Below, in pieces: positions 1 through 12,920 of a stretch of DNA of 64,000 nucleotides; the stretch's first letter is position 1, and the number at the start of each line of letters is the position of its first letter. Below the pieces are notes generated by a model. The model saw only the letters and a program-made list of their open reading frames with translations, was not told the DNA's origin and did no database searches. Made by a program: the position numbers and the translations under genes. Source of the stretch: Byssochlamys sp. IMV 00236 (lineage: Eukaryota; Ascomycota; Eurotiomycetes; Eurotiales; Thermoascaceae); the NCBI GenBank assembly GCA_001931875.2, contig MSJH02000785.1:1-64000 (forward strand), written 5' to 3'.

Positions 1-2246
1 CAAGTAACAGAGGAAAGCGCTTAGCTAACAGAGATAGGACTAACTAATCCCCGCTAAACTCCAAGATAGAGGGGAAATTTAGGATCTCTTGCAGACTGTA
101 ACATATTGTAAGGGGGAAATTATTAATATTTTAGGGCTGAACTCTGGGCAGACCAATAAACGACGGGGTCATAACAGGGCTGAATGATGGTACAACAATA
201 GGCTCAAGGACTAGGCACAGTACGTCGTGCTCTATAGACTGCTTGAGACGACAGAGCAGATCAAATGGGTCAACTAACGCTCATCCAGGGCCCTAAGTAT
301 TGAGGTCCCTGCGTCGGTCACCAGAAGAAACAGACTACTCTGAATCCCTTGCCAAATGGTGATCGCATAATCGGTGTTAATCGTCTTTGCTAGCAATGTG
401 GATATCTTCAAAGAGCAAATCTTCAGTAGAACCTTCTATGCCAAGCCGAAGAGATAGAGTTATTATAGCGGGTATGGTGCCACCATGAGCTAGCGTAGGC
501 CGTGGTTCTTCATTAGGTATATTAACAAAACGCTGCTCCACGTCCTCTGCTAAGTTGACTTATCCATACAGTTGTAAGTGTTCGAAAAAAGATTCTCAAG
601 AAGTCTGCGGTATCATCCTAGGATGAAGTGCTTGATATTGAGCAAGCTTTCCATCCAGAGTTTGTTTGGCCTAGGCGAAAGTAGCAAAGACATTGGACGA
701 CACTGGAGAGCTTAGGTTTTCCCGCGGGGTTTTCAATAAGACAACTCGAGAATGTTCTAGTTTCCGTTCTCTTTATGTATTTGCAGGAATGGTATGTCGA
801 GTCGCTCTCTCCAGTGATATCCTCTATGATATACAATTCTGGTTAAAATGATTCAAGACCTCTATAATTACCTCCTATTTCCAGTCAGCATAATTTCGAT
901 ACAAGATATATAAGAGATATATACTTAGGTTTTCTAGGATAAACCTAGTCGTTCCGATGTTGAGGGGGCATTAGTTACATATGGCCACTTTGGCCGCAGT
1001 AGTAACAAGAGTGCTATACTTATAAGCACTATAAAAATTATAGTTAAAGTATATTTGCACTGTGGGACTTTTTTTTTGCTATTTGCTAATGCCAATTAGC
1101 TAGTATTGGCGATATGAGGGATAGATTCTTACTTACTGTTGCTCTTCCGATAATAAAGTGAACTTAGAGATCTTAACGGCGGCGGCGAGGGCCTTATTTT
1201 TAAAAACTTTCGCACCTACCTGTCCCATTATTAGTGTGGAGTCCCTATGCCCTCTCTTCTAGCACTTTCATGTCATGGAGCGCTACCTCATCGGTGAGAT
1301 CAACGAAAATATGGACCTTAGCACGACCTGGCATCATCGAAATTGAGCAATTAAGGGACAGACTGAAAGATCCTCAAGAAAATGGTAAGGTTAATTCACA
1401 AACTAAGTGAAGCAGGGAATATATGAATAAGGAGAATCGACTGGACTTACTTGGGAGGAGAATGAATGCCTCGTCACAAGGTGACTGCACAGAGCGCGGA
1501 GTGTGGCCGAACATCATCAAACATAGTTATACGTTCACCCAGGACTCGCTTGCCGTTAGTTGGTAGACAATGGAACCCTTTTAGCGTGAGAATTCTAGTA
1601 CTATGAGGTTCATGGTTATAAATCCTGACCTCTGCCTCTTCTTCGATAATTGCAGACGGAACGTTGGTTAGTACATAATCCGCTGCTTTCACTGAAGAGA
1701 GGGGGAGAGAGAGAGACTAGAAATCATCTGTTCAGGTGTGCTGTCACCATAAATCGCTATGGCTAACAGACTAGGTTATGCTGATAAGCTGCAGGTGGAT
1801 GAGGGATAGTAGATAAAAAATACTCGACGAGGTATGCTTGTGCTTGTGGACTGATTGGTAGTAAGTAGTAACTATAGAAGGAGGAAAAAGCAATCGCAGA
1901 AGACGTTCCCCAGGTCCTAGACCATTCTGAAGTGGGTTGAATATACCCAGAGGAATTCACACTTAGCCATTAATACTAGATGGTGAATCTAGGATAGCAA
2001 GCAATTGAGTACACTCAGTCTCAGGGATATGATTAGCTCCCTACTTTTGAAATGCGACGCTCCTCATTTTGTGCTCGTAACTTTCAGTTGAAAAGCTCCT
2101 TTGGTAAAATCGACAAAACCTCCCTTGGTATCACATTTTTCCGCCCACACTGCCTGAACTCGCACGCCATCCCAAAGATATTTTCTTAAGATCATACATA
2201 ATAGTGAACAGATACCACCTACTCCAGTTGAGAACTGACTGGCCAA
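1..2246. other. gene-poor spacer with possible decayed coding traces
   Basis: No intact gene is supported here. The stretch is AT-rich and broken by stops in all frames. On the minus strand two short open pieces look faintly coding: about 1474-1692 (no ATG, opens with GTG) and 1245-1334 (ATG, 29 codons). Between them lies a good GTAAGT donor near 1450, but the reading frames do not join, which would fit a decayed gene. A T run sits at about 1069-1077. I could not assign any family. Confidence 0.4.
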
Positions 2247-3137
2247 TCAAGCCAAGGAACCGACATGATGTGCCTGCTGTTCAGCAAGATGCGTCAAAGC
2301 ATCTATGGCGATATGGACGACTGGCAAGACTGGCTCTGGCAAGACAGGCTCTTCGTCAATCTCCATATCCTGAATTGCCAGAAGATGCTCTTGGATGGTG
2401 GTGCGTTCACGGAGCACCATCCTACTTCCCCGGGTAGAATGTGGAACTTCCTCTATCTCGGCTGCGTCCTCCATTTCAGTATCAGCTTCCTCATCCTCTA
2501 GTGCCCCTTCGCTCATATTTTCCTTGTCCTCGCCAGCATCAGGGTACCATCTCGGGTCAGGCTGCGATCCGTAGATGTCGTAGTCGAAAGGATCTTCGTA
2601 AATCTGAAAGTCCGAGAAGGATTTCAGAGGAGAGGTGAAGCCTCCAAATCTCATAAAACCACTATCGTAAATCGAAATAAGAAAGGTTTGATCAGTGGGT
2701 GATGATTGCTGAAGGAGCGTAGGCGATTCCATTGGCTGATCATCGATTGTGTTGCCTGGAGAACACGGTTCTTCTTGCTTTTCTCCATCTGCTTTCGACG
2801 GCAGATGGATATCACCATTGCTCTTGACTGGGTCACAGGTGAGTCTGGCCTTCTTTCTAGGAGGAGGCATCAGGAAAGAGTCTTTTTCGGCCATATCTTC
2901 GTTTTCGTAGTCCCTTCTGCGCGCTCGAGGCTTGTCCATCGTTATAGTAGGCTCTGGAAGTACAGATTCCTGGCTCTTGTTCTTAAGGGAGGCAATCTTC
3001 TGACGGCGGTATAAGGCGGCCTATTTAGTTGTCAATTTTCCATTAGAAAAAAACAACAATTCCATGGCACCTAGGAACAGCGTACTTACGCATTTTTCCA
3101 CATCGAGACAAAGCAAGAGATCAATCTCATCCATCAT
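2247..3137 (-). CDS. unrecognised acidic, low-complexity protein (273 aa, two exons)
   Basis: I do not recognise this protein. Exon 1 runs 3137-3090 (16 codons, beginning MMDEIDLLLCL) and ends at a GTAAGT donor. Exon 2 runs 3020-2247 after a TAG acceptor, in the same phase, giving 273 residues. The start was chosen because the reading frame stays open upstream of the internal ATG at 2939 and joins cleanly to the short first exon. The N-terminus is a likely helical segment. It is followed by a basic stretch (PRARRRD, then PPPRKKARL, a plausible nuclear localisation signal). The middle and C-terminus are acidic (DEEADTEMEDAAEIEE) with no predicted globular domain. It is probably nuclear by composition only. 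The C-terminal end could be longer if a 3' intron was missed. It stands alone in a gene-poor stretch. Confidence 0.55.
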
Positions 3138-5432
3138 TATCGCGCAGATTATCCCCAGCCTTCAATATATCTGATCGTCTGCCTGACTGTAGCCTATATG
3201 AAGCAAAGAGCATTGGGATCGTTAGCTGTCTATCTCTATTTGTATCTCGAGCCCTCATCTCCTGTATTGCATCTAGTCCTGCTCTTTGATATATATCCAA
3301 AAGATGTTTGTACGTCCGGACGAAGGGGACACAGGGTCCTGACTGCTCTCAGCTGCCATGGAGTAAAGACCTGAATTGAGATCCATCAGAGTCAGAAACT
3401 AATCCCCCCATTGCCTTTTCGTGATGGAGATGTCGAAACTTACAGTAAGAAGAAACCGCGGACATGGCCGAGATTTGATGCACTCATCTTATGTGCAGGA
3501 AACACGCATACGAGCACAGAGTAACCCAGGCTGGCGTCCATCAAATGGTCCACCGTCACGTCCAGCAGACTCGGAATTTCTGATAAAAGTATTGAAACAC
3601 GACTCGTTCATCGTTGACTGTATCCAAAAATCAAAGAGCTCAGGGAAGCAAGTCGAGTAGCATCGGGAGGGGTTATTCTGAGCGAGAACTTGCCTTGTCT
3701 TATCTGGAAGTCCCTCCTAGGTCTTCAGTCCGTATAAAATAGATAGAAGCTGTCAAGCGACCTGTAAAAGTGGACGACGAAGGAAAATAACGACTAGCAC
3801 AGACGATGAGTGAACTGATACTAAGTCATAATATAGAGGATAAAAACAAAGAGCTGTATCAAATGAAAAGGTCACAGTGCGAGAGAGTAAAATTTCATTA
3901 AAGAAGTAATCACGCTGTTCAGATTTGTGTTAAGTGAACGTTGTTAGGGTGCTGACCCTTTACCTGCTGGGTTGTTCAGTCGTGTTAAACCCGCGGCGAC
4001 TTCCGCACAGTGCAGAATAAAAGAAAGCACTTCTATCCAGACAGGACGCCGTGCGGTAGCAACTTCAGCATATGTCTCTCATCAGACACTGAATATATAA
4101 TTTGTATCGCAGTCCTTCGAATATTCGAATATCTGTCCCCACCGTAGTAGATTTATGAATGACTCCTGTCCTCGAAGGCCTCCCTCCCTTGGTCTCCATC
4201 ATCTTCGAACCTATAGGTCCAGATAGCATCTTCTTTTTAATGAGAACATCGAAGTCAATGAGGAAGGGAATAAATGGCATATATATGTGGTCGACGGAAT
4301 AAGCCAACGAAAATCTTCGCATAACGCGGAATTAGACTTCCTCATCGCTTAGGTAGTAAACTAACTATACAACATCACCCAGAACGTTTCCTTGACATTA
4401 ACACCACTAAACCTAGATCCTATACAGAAACTCACAATGTCTGGCTTGACGACCAGCCTGTGCCCTTCGAATGTCGCTAATCTCGTTGCGAACGGTCTCT
4501 CTCGTCTAGCTGGTCCTCTGGTTGGAACGAAATACGGCGAGTGGCAGATGAGGATGTGCATGGCCCCGCGAGTCTCTATAACCACAAGACCTCCTCATAT
4601 CTCTATTCAAAAAAGCTGCTTCATTTAATTAAACATGATTCTGTCGCTAGAGATTTGCCTTCTAAGATAGTAGTGAGATTAGAAGATAGATACCTATGCA
4701 GCGAGTGAAATAGTTCTTCAATCGGGCTACAGATTGGTACCTAACGTCTTGAACACTAATTACCATTCTCAGTTATCCGAGTTCAGTTTGTCCAATTCTT
4801 CTATCACATGAACCCGTGAAGTGGCGAAGTTAGATAATAATGACATCTAAGATGCAGCAATCTATTACATGATTATTCAAAATCAAGGCATCCATCGGCC
4901 ACACCTCGAAAGAAAACCTTGGGGTAACTACTTATTTCTAGGTATGCAAAAAAGAATCAGCATCTAGACTAGAACCGACTCTGAAACTCCAACCTAGCAG
5001 TTCACACCTGCTTGCTAGTAAAGACCCAAATCGACATCCCTTCACCGTCGTCAAAAGAAGAGCAAAACAAACAGCCGAAGCGAAAGTAAACTGACCAAGG
5101 CATAGTTAGAATAGAATTCCAAATACTAATAGTAAAGTATGACAGACATCCGGCGGGCCGAAACCTAATTTAATTCCCTTTCGTACGCGCACAGACGTCA
5201 ATGCGCATTGTCCTTGTTTACTCACAGCAAGCCAGGGCAGTTAGTTCCAGGCTTAAAGTAGCATTTTCTTTTTTAGGGCTTTTTAGCGACAAGTATTCCG
5301 GTGCCCCTGGCCCGCTTATTTTATCCTTCTACCAACAACAACTATCGAGAGCCATTATTAGTCTGGTTTTTTTTTATTTGTGAGGCTGGAGGCTCGTGGG
5401 TAAATCGAATACTAGTAGTTAGTATGTAATAC

Positions 5433-5450
5433 TAATAATAATAATAATAA
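5433..5450. repeat. AAT trinucleotide microsatellite
   Basis: A perfect run of AAT/ATA units within an A+T-rich tract. Similar runs recur at about 10870, 10975, 11590 and 11895. Confidence 0.8.
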
Positions 5451-5833
5451 TATGTAGTATATCTAGGCGCAGCCACCCCCTCCCGAGAGAGGAAGCGGAG
5501 GTTCTAGACTGTTGCTGTTCCTTGGAGTTTGGTGCAAATCCTAGATCTTAGCGGGAATGGGCGGAGATCACACCGAGTAAGACCGATGCTGAAGATCATG
5601 CATGGCATGTGATGTGATGGGATGCAGGGTTTGTTTGTGAATGATTTTTTTTTTTTTTTTTGCTGGGATTCTTCAAGAAGGAGGACAAATGTCGTACTTA
5701 GTAGTGTATCTTGTGTTGTTTGGTTTTTGGATTTTGTTAGAGGTGTTCTGGTGCTGTAGGTAGGTCGAGTATTATTGCGAAGTATTTTCGTTAACTAAAT
5801 AATACTCTGTGCCAAATCCACCATGGTCATCAC

Positions 5834-5871
5834 GTGTGTCTAAGAGACACACACAGGCCACCTAGGTGGCC
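5834..5871. repeat. two adjacent palindromes
   Basis: GTGTGTCT (5834-5841) is mirrored by AGACACAC (5845-5852) across a 3-base loop. Four bases later there is a perfect 16-bp palindrome, GGCCACCTAGGTGGCC, at 5856-5871. No gene lies within 2.5 kb on either side. The function is unknown; candidates are a transposon footprint or a protein-binding site. Confidence 0.8.
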
Positions 5872-8705
5872 GCTTCGCCTTGCCCATGAGAAAAGTCGCA
5901 TTACTGTAGGGATGGCCTCGTTAACCGAAGGAGTGTGTGATCGAGTATTTAGATATCTCATAAAAAGCATCATGCAGACTCGAACTTACCGGCCGAGAGG
6001 ATTTACTTAACCGGGATACCTGCAGAGTGATACGTAACTGTAGACAAAGAGCGATAATCTCAAAATCAGGACCGGGACACGAGGGAGTAAGTAAGTATAT
6101 TATTCCCATACCATATGCAAGAGAACTCCCCCATCCTGATGGGGTAGAAACATAAGTAGACGTAATGTAATCACTAATGGATCACTCCCACAGAGACTAA
6201 CTATCCCCAGCGAATCATATGAAATGCACCAACCGATGCAACTGAGCGTTGCATATTCCCCCTCTTGCTGTCATATTCACTGACAGATAACGCTGCTGAC
6301 AGCTGCGCGTAAGTGGCGTAGTCTCCCAGAAGGCAATCAAGACCACCGATTATGGTGTGTGTATGTGTGTATGTGTGTAAGTTTGTTGGAGCCGGAAATA
6401 CTCTACATAGGTAGCAGGTGTCGATCCCTTCGAAACAAGCACTGGCATGCTCGTCTCTCTCTCCCTTTCATTGTTGTTTCACTGTACCTCTCTCTCTTTC
6501 TCTCGATTTCTTTCTCTCCGCATGTCTCCTCGTTGGAGAAAGGGGGTGTGACACGCAATCATCGAAAATAGGAACACATTGGGCGATGATTTCCCCATGA
6601 TACTGTTTCAATCGCGCGTACGGGGTGTACGTTGTACCCCTAAAACAGCAAATGCTGTCTTAACATCGGAACCTCGGCGACATATGTCCAATGTCCGTCC
6701 CAGCCCTATGTCGGATTGCTCTGAATTCGGCCCTGTCGATGGAGCAACTGCCATGATGTGTCCTGGCGGTCAATCAGCTAGTCTGATCTGGTAACAACTC
6801 TGGACCGTGCTCGCGGCGTGAACCCGGCTTTGCATCGGTCGGTAGAACGATCCTTCCGATGTCCCCCCATTGACGGAGACTTAATTGTTCGATTATCGAT
6901 GTATCGATGTATCAGTGCTCAAGTGGAGAGATGAATTGGTGTCTTGTTCGTAACATACAGTTACGTTCGTACTTTACGTCGTCATCGATTGTCGCGCTAC
7001 GTATTATAGAGTAGAAAATTAAGGGGGGGAGCATATTCTTGACCCAACAATGACAACAATACCATAGTGACAACTAGAATTGCGAGGCTTAAAAATTTGG
7101 GTTGATACTGCAAGAGACATTTCTTAGCTCCCGCGCGGGAATGTCTTGGTTGGCTCACAGAAAGAGCTTTTGGCTTTGGTGATCGACCAGTAAATGGGCG
7201 ATAAAATATTTACTTTTCGATGCGGATGCGGAGCCGTCATCGGGCCGTCCATAGATGTTAGATTGGGGGAGCGCGCCTGATGCGGATATATGATGGAGGT
7301 GAACGCGCAAAGTGATACCAACCTCTAGTCTAATCCACTAGTTGCAACGTCGCTGGCACAGCAGTAAACTTGCCGCAGCAGTTCTGGACCAGTTGGGTCT
7401 GCAGCTCGACGCTTTTTGCCCTAGACATTTGCCGGTGACGAACAAATAGAGTAGTGACCAAAAATTGGGCAACCGACCGACAAGGGTCCGGCCTCTTCAG
7501 CCAAATTGTTCTCAGAGGATCACCTTCCCTGTCGGCGGCAATTCAATCGGCCACCTAAGACATTTCTTGATAGCACCGTCTGCACCCGGAAATCTCATCA
7601 ATGACTAGTAATAATACCGTCTGGCTTCTCTTGGCCGAGTCTCAATTCTCAGGCTTTCCGAAAAGACATGTATTCTCCTCGAAAGTGTGATCAACGGCGC
7701 GGTCGCCTGATGCTCTCTGCTTGTGGAAAATTTTTTAAAAACGGATCTTTACAGTCTGCGACTCTGCGGTGGTGTTGTAACTTGAACAGTTCTGTCAGTT
7801 ACCCGAAACGGATCTCAGCATTAGTGCCCTGGCCGGCGCTTCGTGGCCGAGACTGAGAGGAAGAATCCATTGGTGATCGGCCTGTGCCACTCTATCACCC
7901 GTCGGCTGTGACAGGCGGGGTCATTCTAAATGAGAAGATATGGCGAAGGTGATGGTTGGTATCCATCTGGTCATGATTGAATGTTCCATCTAGAATCAGG
8001 TAGTAACTAGTAATACTAATACTGCTGGAAAAAAGTCCAGGGGCACATTAGGCGGTAGGCAGATCTGGCATAGCCAGAACCCTTGGTAGGGCACGAGCGG
8101 AGCAGAACCACAAGTTCCATAGAATCCCTTCGAGCATATGGCGGAAAAGCGAACCAGGGCGACTTCCACGACTGTATCCAAGAGCAAGAGAATTTTCATT
8201 ATGTAGCGGGAGATTCATTGCGCTTTACCGCCAAAACTTGACTTGACTATCATCAATAGTAGCCATCATGCAAAGAAAACTCCACATCAAACGTAGATAC
8301 GAGCATGAGGCATGTGCAAAATAATCAGCCAACGCCCCCATGCGGACCGATACGGACCAAACTCAATGCGAAAAAGAGATCCAAGAAATGATATCTGCAT
8401 GTCCAAGGTTTCCTTTATGTGCCTTGGATGACAACGCGTCAAAATGAGCGGTTATTGTCTGCCCGACAATAAGAAAAAAAGAAAAATATAGTAAAGGAAA
8501 TGACAGAATTAGGTATCACAGAAGATAGGTATCACGCTAGAAAGGAGGTTCACGGAATGAGAGGCTATGCAAAGGCTGCTTTTTTCCTGCCACGAGTTCC
8601 AGCAAACGAGACGCTAAGGATCAAATGCCCACTGCCCATGGGGAAATTGAATGTAACCGAAGGCCAGGGCACGCTAGACGAATACGAATATTCAGTTCGT
8701 TCGGA

Positions 8706-9662
8706 TCACATCCGGAATCGGGAGGCGGAGCGGAACGCGGCCAAGTCGATAGATATGGATTCCGCAGAAGCATTATCATCAACTTCGATGGCTGTCGAGC
8801 CCGGCGCCGGTGGCTTGCCATTCTCCGCCGCTAGGGCAGTCACACCGGTGGGCTTGTCTTTTGCTGACTCGTGATTCGGATCCTCCTCTTCTTCCTCTTC
8901 TGTCTTATTCTGTTCCTGCAACCTCTTCTCCTCCTTCAAGCGTTCAACCTCGGCCGTGGCCATCTCCAACAAGATTTGGAACTTCTCCTGGACGCCCTGC
9001 AGTTCAGCGGAGCAGTCTCCGCAGCGAAGGAATTGGTGGGCACCTGACTCGCACATGCTCTGTGCCAGCTCCAGCTGCTTGTCGGCAAAATCAAAGGGGG
9101 ATTCTTTCTTGGTGTTGCGCCTTGGGCCAACAGCAGCCGCGAGTTCGGATGCCGTCTGGGCTGCGTTGATCTGGCCGAAGGTGGTGGTCGACGGGTCACT
9201 CAATTTGGAAAACATACTCATAGCAAAGCCGCCCGGCCTGACCATCTGCGACATTTTGCCTCTGCGGATGTTATTCCTCGCGGAGCCGATATCCCGCACC
9301 ACCTGTTCCATTTCCTTCTGTGCGTGGCCGTCGTAGTGGACGACGACCATATGGCGCGTCCGAATGATCGGGGGAGCATCGTCGCCCGATCGAACTGACG
9401 GCTCGTCATCTGTCCGTCTCTTTCGAGGGTTTGCGGCGGACGCGTCCTCGGGAGGATTCGTGTCATCGGGGCGAAGCGAGTGAAGTGAACTGTTCTTGCG
9501 CCGGCGCGGCTTGACATGCGTGAGTTTCTTGTACTCTGCGGAGAATTCGGCGTGTTTGGCGGCCGTATACGTTGCCAGGTCGGAGACTCGGGTGATCCAT
9601 GACGGTAGGTTTTCACTAAGGTAGGCGAAGCTTTGCAGCGCATCCATCGAACGGGCGGCCAT
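8706..9662 (-). CDS. unrecognised basic/acidic protein with coiled coil (318 aa)
   Basis: A single open frame starting at an ATG (MAARSMDALQSFAYL). I do not recognise a named family, though the structured N-terminus and even codon use suggest a real conserved fungal gene. Residues 1-50 look helical. Residues 50-90 are basic (KPRRRKNSS, PRKRRTDDE), consistent with a nuclear protein. Residues about 105-130 form a possible small domain (MVVVHYDGHAQKEMEQ). A CxxC pair (LRCGDCSAEL) precedes a coiled-coil-like helix rich in E and K at about 215-260, which runs into a poly-glutamate stretch. The upstream side is a CT/GA-rich region of about 4 kb without another gene. The function is unknown. Confidence 0.65.
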   Translation of the reverse strand: MAARSMDALQSFAYLSENLPSWITRVSDLATYTAAKHAEFSAEYKKLTHVKPRRRKNSSLHSLRPDDTNPPEDASAANPRKRRTDDEPSVRSGDDAPPIIRTRHMVVVHYDGHAQKEMEQVVRDIGSARNNIRRGKMSQMVRPGGFAMSMFSKLSDPSTTTFGQINAAQTASELAAAVGPRRNTKKESPFDFADKQLELAQSMCESGAHQFLRCGDCSAELQGVQEKFQILLEMATAEVERLKEEKRLQEQNKTEEEEEEDPNHESAKDKPTGVTALAAENGKPPAPGSTAIEVDDNASAESISIDLAAFRSASRFRM

Positions 9663-10375
9663 GGCTGGTGGCCGCGCTTAAGGTTTCGTTCGATAGCGGA
9701 TGGGAAAGGTTGCAAAGGAGATGTATCTCTTTACGTTCGTACGGTCGTAAAATCGTTAAATCCCACGGATTCCAGACCGATTTGCAGGCTATGGTGGAAT
9801 TGCAGGCAGATCGCGAAGAGAGAGGGGAGAGAGTGAGTCGAAACCGAAGTGATGGACGGCGGATCTCTACATAGCCTGGCATCACTCGAGCCGCGGCAAG
9901 AGAAAGGGAGGACAGCTCCAAAGGCGATCCGGGCCAACCACAGACAGTGAAGCAGTGGGATTGGACTTGTCTCCCTCGTCTTCTGTGCAGAGGATGGGAA
10001 GAATGGAAGAGGATAAATAATGCAGAAGGTAGAATCGGAACGTGGGATCAGATCGATGGGGAGAGAAGAAAGACGACGGGGGGGAAGAAGAGAAAGATGT
10101 CGGTTGGTATGGGCAGCAGCAGGTACTTAGTCTACTTGGCCGGCCAGGCCGACAGAACCGCAGAGAGGGCAGAGAGAGAGGGGGAAGACGGCAGGGCGAG
10201 GTCGGCTGTAAGATTACCGTTTTTACCGTCACGGACGCTGCCCGCCGGGTGTAACAGGGGCTAACGTAACGTGGTAAGGTGGTACCGTAAGATGGTAATA
10301 ATGTCTGTTACTGGAACTGTCTATCCCATTTAATTGATTCCTCGCTCGTCGATGAACAAGTAATCATCTTGTCGC

Positions 10376-10440
10376 TGTCTCTTCTCTGTCTCTCGTTGTC
10401 TTTTCGTCTGTCTGTTCGTCTGTCTGTCTCTCTGTCTATT
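10376..10440. repeat. CTGT/CT-rich microsatellite
   Basis: Interrupted repeats of tctgtctg/tctctgtct on the + strand, pyrimidine-rich over about 65 bases. Confidence 0.7.
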
Positions 10441-12920
10441 AATATACCACGGTGGGAGGATAATATCGAGGCAGAATGTGAGCGACCACTCGAATTCTTT
10501 CTCGAGGTCCCGTAGAACAATACTAAACACGCCTCCCCCCTGTCAGACTAACGCCTGGACGGACGACGAACGACCAACGGTCCCAGTGTTAGTTACCTGC
10601 GTCTCGACCGGATCTCGAGACTGACCCTCTACGTGTGCTTGCTGCCCGGAATCGTACTTCTGATCCTGCAGCATCACTGCTTAACTACAACATCATGATT
10701 CCTGAAAGCGGCGGTGAGTGAGAGCCACAGAGCATGCAGTTTTGCCCGTGCAGCGTGCGCATATGCTGCGGTTGGACCGCAACGATCACAGTCATCCTCA
10801 AAACGAGAGAATCAGACATGGCGGCGCTCAGATCGTGCTCCGACCTCTCTCAAATCTCATCTGCAGAGATAGTCTCACGTATTATTATTATTATCTGGAC
10901 GGAAAATCTGGTGGCCGGTGCCAGGCCCCGTGCCCCGTCAGGTAAGAGTCCCAAGAATAAGAAAAATTGTAGATAATAATAATAATAATATTATGAAACA
11001 ATGTCGAAAAAGTAATGAAACTATTAACTTCATACCATACACTGTACATACATAGTTCTCTTTCGTCTCAGCTTTAGAGTTATAAGAACCCATAGGGCTG
11101 TTGGGAGCAGGATTGAGAATCCGGCAGTTGAGTGAACCGGCAGAGGACGGACAATACCCGACTCGTTGAACCTGAAAGCTTCTGGAAAACGGCCTGGATA
11201 TTTAGTTAAGTCATGACGAGAACACATCCGAAGGGTCCCGTCAGGACGACAGTAGCCGGTGCTGCTTCAACTTCCAAGCCATTCCCTCTCCTCTTCGGAC
11301 TTCCCCAGTCTGAGGACGAAGCTTGCGTGCGTACTCCATAACTACTTGCATCCACGAGAGTTAGTTATATAAAGCGACATGCCTCAGGAAACTCTAGTAG
11401 TTAATCGGCGACTTGGCGGGGACGCTCGGGGATCAAGGCTACTGCCAAAGACGGAAGGCGGTCTCCGCGGAAGCGGGAAGAGGAGAAGGAAGCCGCCGTT
11501 AGTGCCAGTTTAGCGGCTGAGGGCTGCGGCAGATTCCGCCCGGGCCTTTTCATTGCTATTATTCGTCCAGAATCAGGTCAAATTCAAAAGAATAATAATA
11601 ATAATAATACTGCGAAGAAGAAAAAGAGAACTATCCGATGCCGATGCACGACACGGCCCGCAGTCTGACGCCAAATAGGGCTTTTGGCGACGGGCGAACG
11701 GAGTTATAGAGTTATATTATCATTACTTTCATCAAATTCCACGATGTTACTGCAGTTCTCCGCATTCTACCGTACAGTCGTCCGTCAGCCGCTCGAGGGC
11801 TGTGCCACTGTGGCACCCACAGATGTCGATTCTGTAGTCGGTGGTCGATTCCACTCATCGACAGGAGAACAGTTCGTTCTCAGTCTTTGAGAGAAATAAT
11901 AATAATGCATAGAGTACGGAGTAGTATCTACCATATTTTACCATACTCCAACTTCTCCAATTTCTCCAACTACTACTCCAGCGGATCATACCGCCCCCAA
12001 CGCTGCTCGTTTCACCTGGACAGCGGAGACCGTCCCCATCAATCACGTGGCGCGGCTCCCGATCCGTGATCTGCGTCTTGACGATCAAAGGGCCACGGCA
12101 CCACCGGACGGACGTGTTCTCCAGAAACCCCCATGGCCATCGTTGCTGCTGTCATCATTGACCCCTTTTGTATCGCTGCATTATCTGCGGTTGGCAGTAT
12201 CATGATCTCTCAGATAATACGCAATCCTCGAACCACTTGTTGCCTGCAATCGTTGTAGATGCGCAACTTGCAAGTAACAGGTGATCATGCTGCATCGTGG
12301 CTCCTTACTTTTTCACCGTCTATGATGTGCATTGTGCCCACAGATGTTATCAAATATGATTTACACAGGGTAGAGAAAACTAACTGCTTCTGGAAGCTTC
12401 AAAGTATCAATCACAGGCATCTCACATCATCAAGGCCAAGCTCAGTGACGGGTGAAGGCTGTCTTTACCATACATTTTCACTGCTTTCTTTCATCTTTCG
12501 CCTTGTTTCTTTCCTCATCATTGTACTCTCGAGCCCTCGTGTGCCTATGCTTGATGGCAGGAAGCACGTGGAGATGGCTCGGACAGAGGTCCCATCATAG
12601 TTACTCTGCATTGATGTAAACTCATTGACATCGACCCGAATGCATATCTCGCAATTCCTGCAGATGTTTTATGATTTCCTTTCTATCTAAGCTCTTCCAG
12701 TCTGTACATTACACAGCGATACTTCATGTCTAATCGGAAGGTTCCATTGATGTCACAAGACATGAGACATATTCTATCATTCCGTACATGATATGTTCAT
12801 TGCCACTTGTGATACCCTATGAACAGCTTCAGGGAGACATTGATACTGTTTCGAGTCTTCGAAGCAAGTGATTTGCTGTTCAATCAATAATTATACAGGA
12901 CAAGTGAAACAATTGTGAAA

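Larger units (their letters stand above)
3138..8705. other. 5.5-kb gene-free spacer with simple repeats and palindromes
   Basis: No convincing gene was found on either strand. The stretch contains an AAT microsatellite at about 5433-5450, a T run of about 18 at 5645-5662, a GT/GTAT-rich tract near 6356-6380, a CT-rich tract near 6450-6520, and two adjacent palindromes at 5834-5871. Short open frames here, for example at 3424-3660 and 8500-8874 (the latter antisense to the next gene at its end), show no motif and are treated as chance. Confidence 0.45.

Noticed and set aside
8500..8874. + strand ORF with ATG, 124 aa
   Set aside because: It overlaps the 3' half of the minus-strand 318-aa gene for most of its length and has no domain; taken as an antisense shadow at its end.
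12259..12600. + strand ORF, 113 aa, hydrophobic C-terminal part
   Set aside because: No signal peptide at the N-terminus, no recognised motif, no splice partner; looks like chance.
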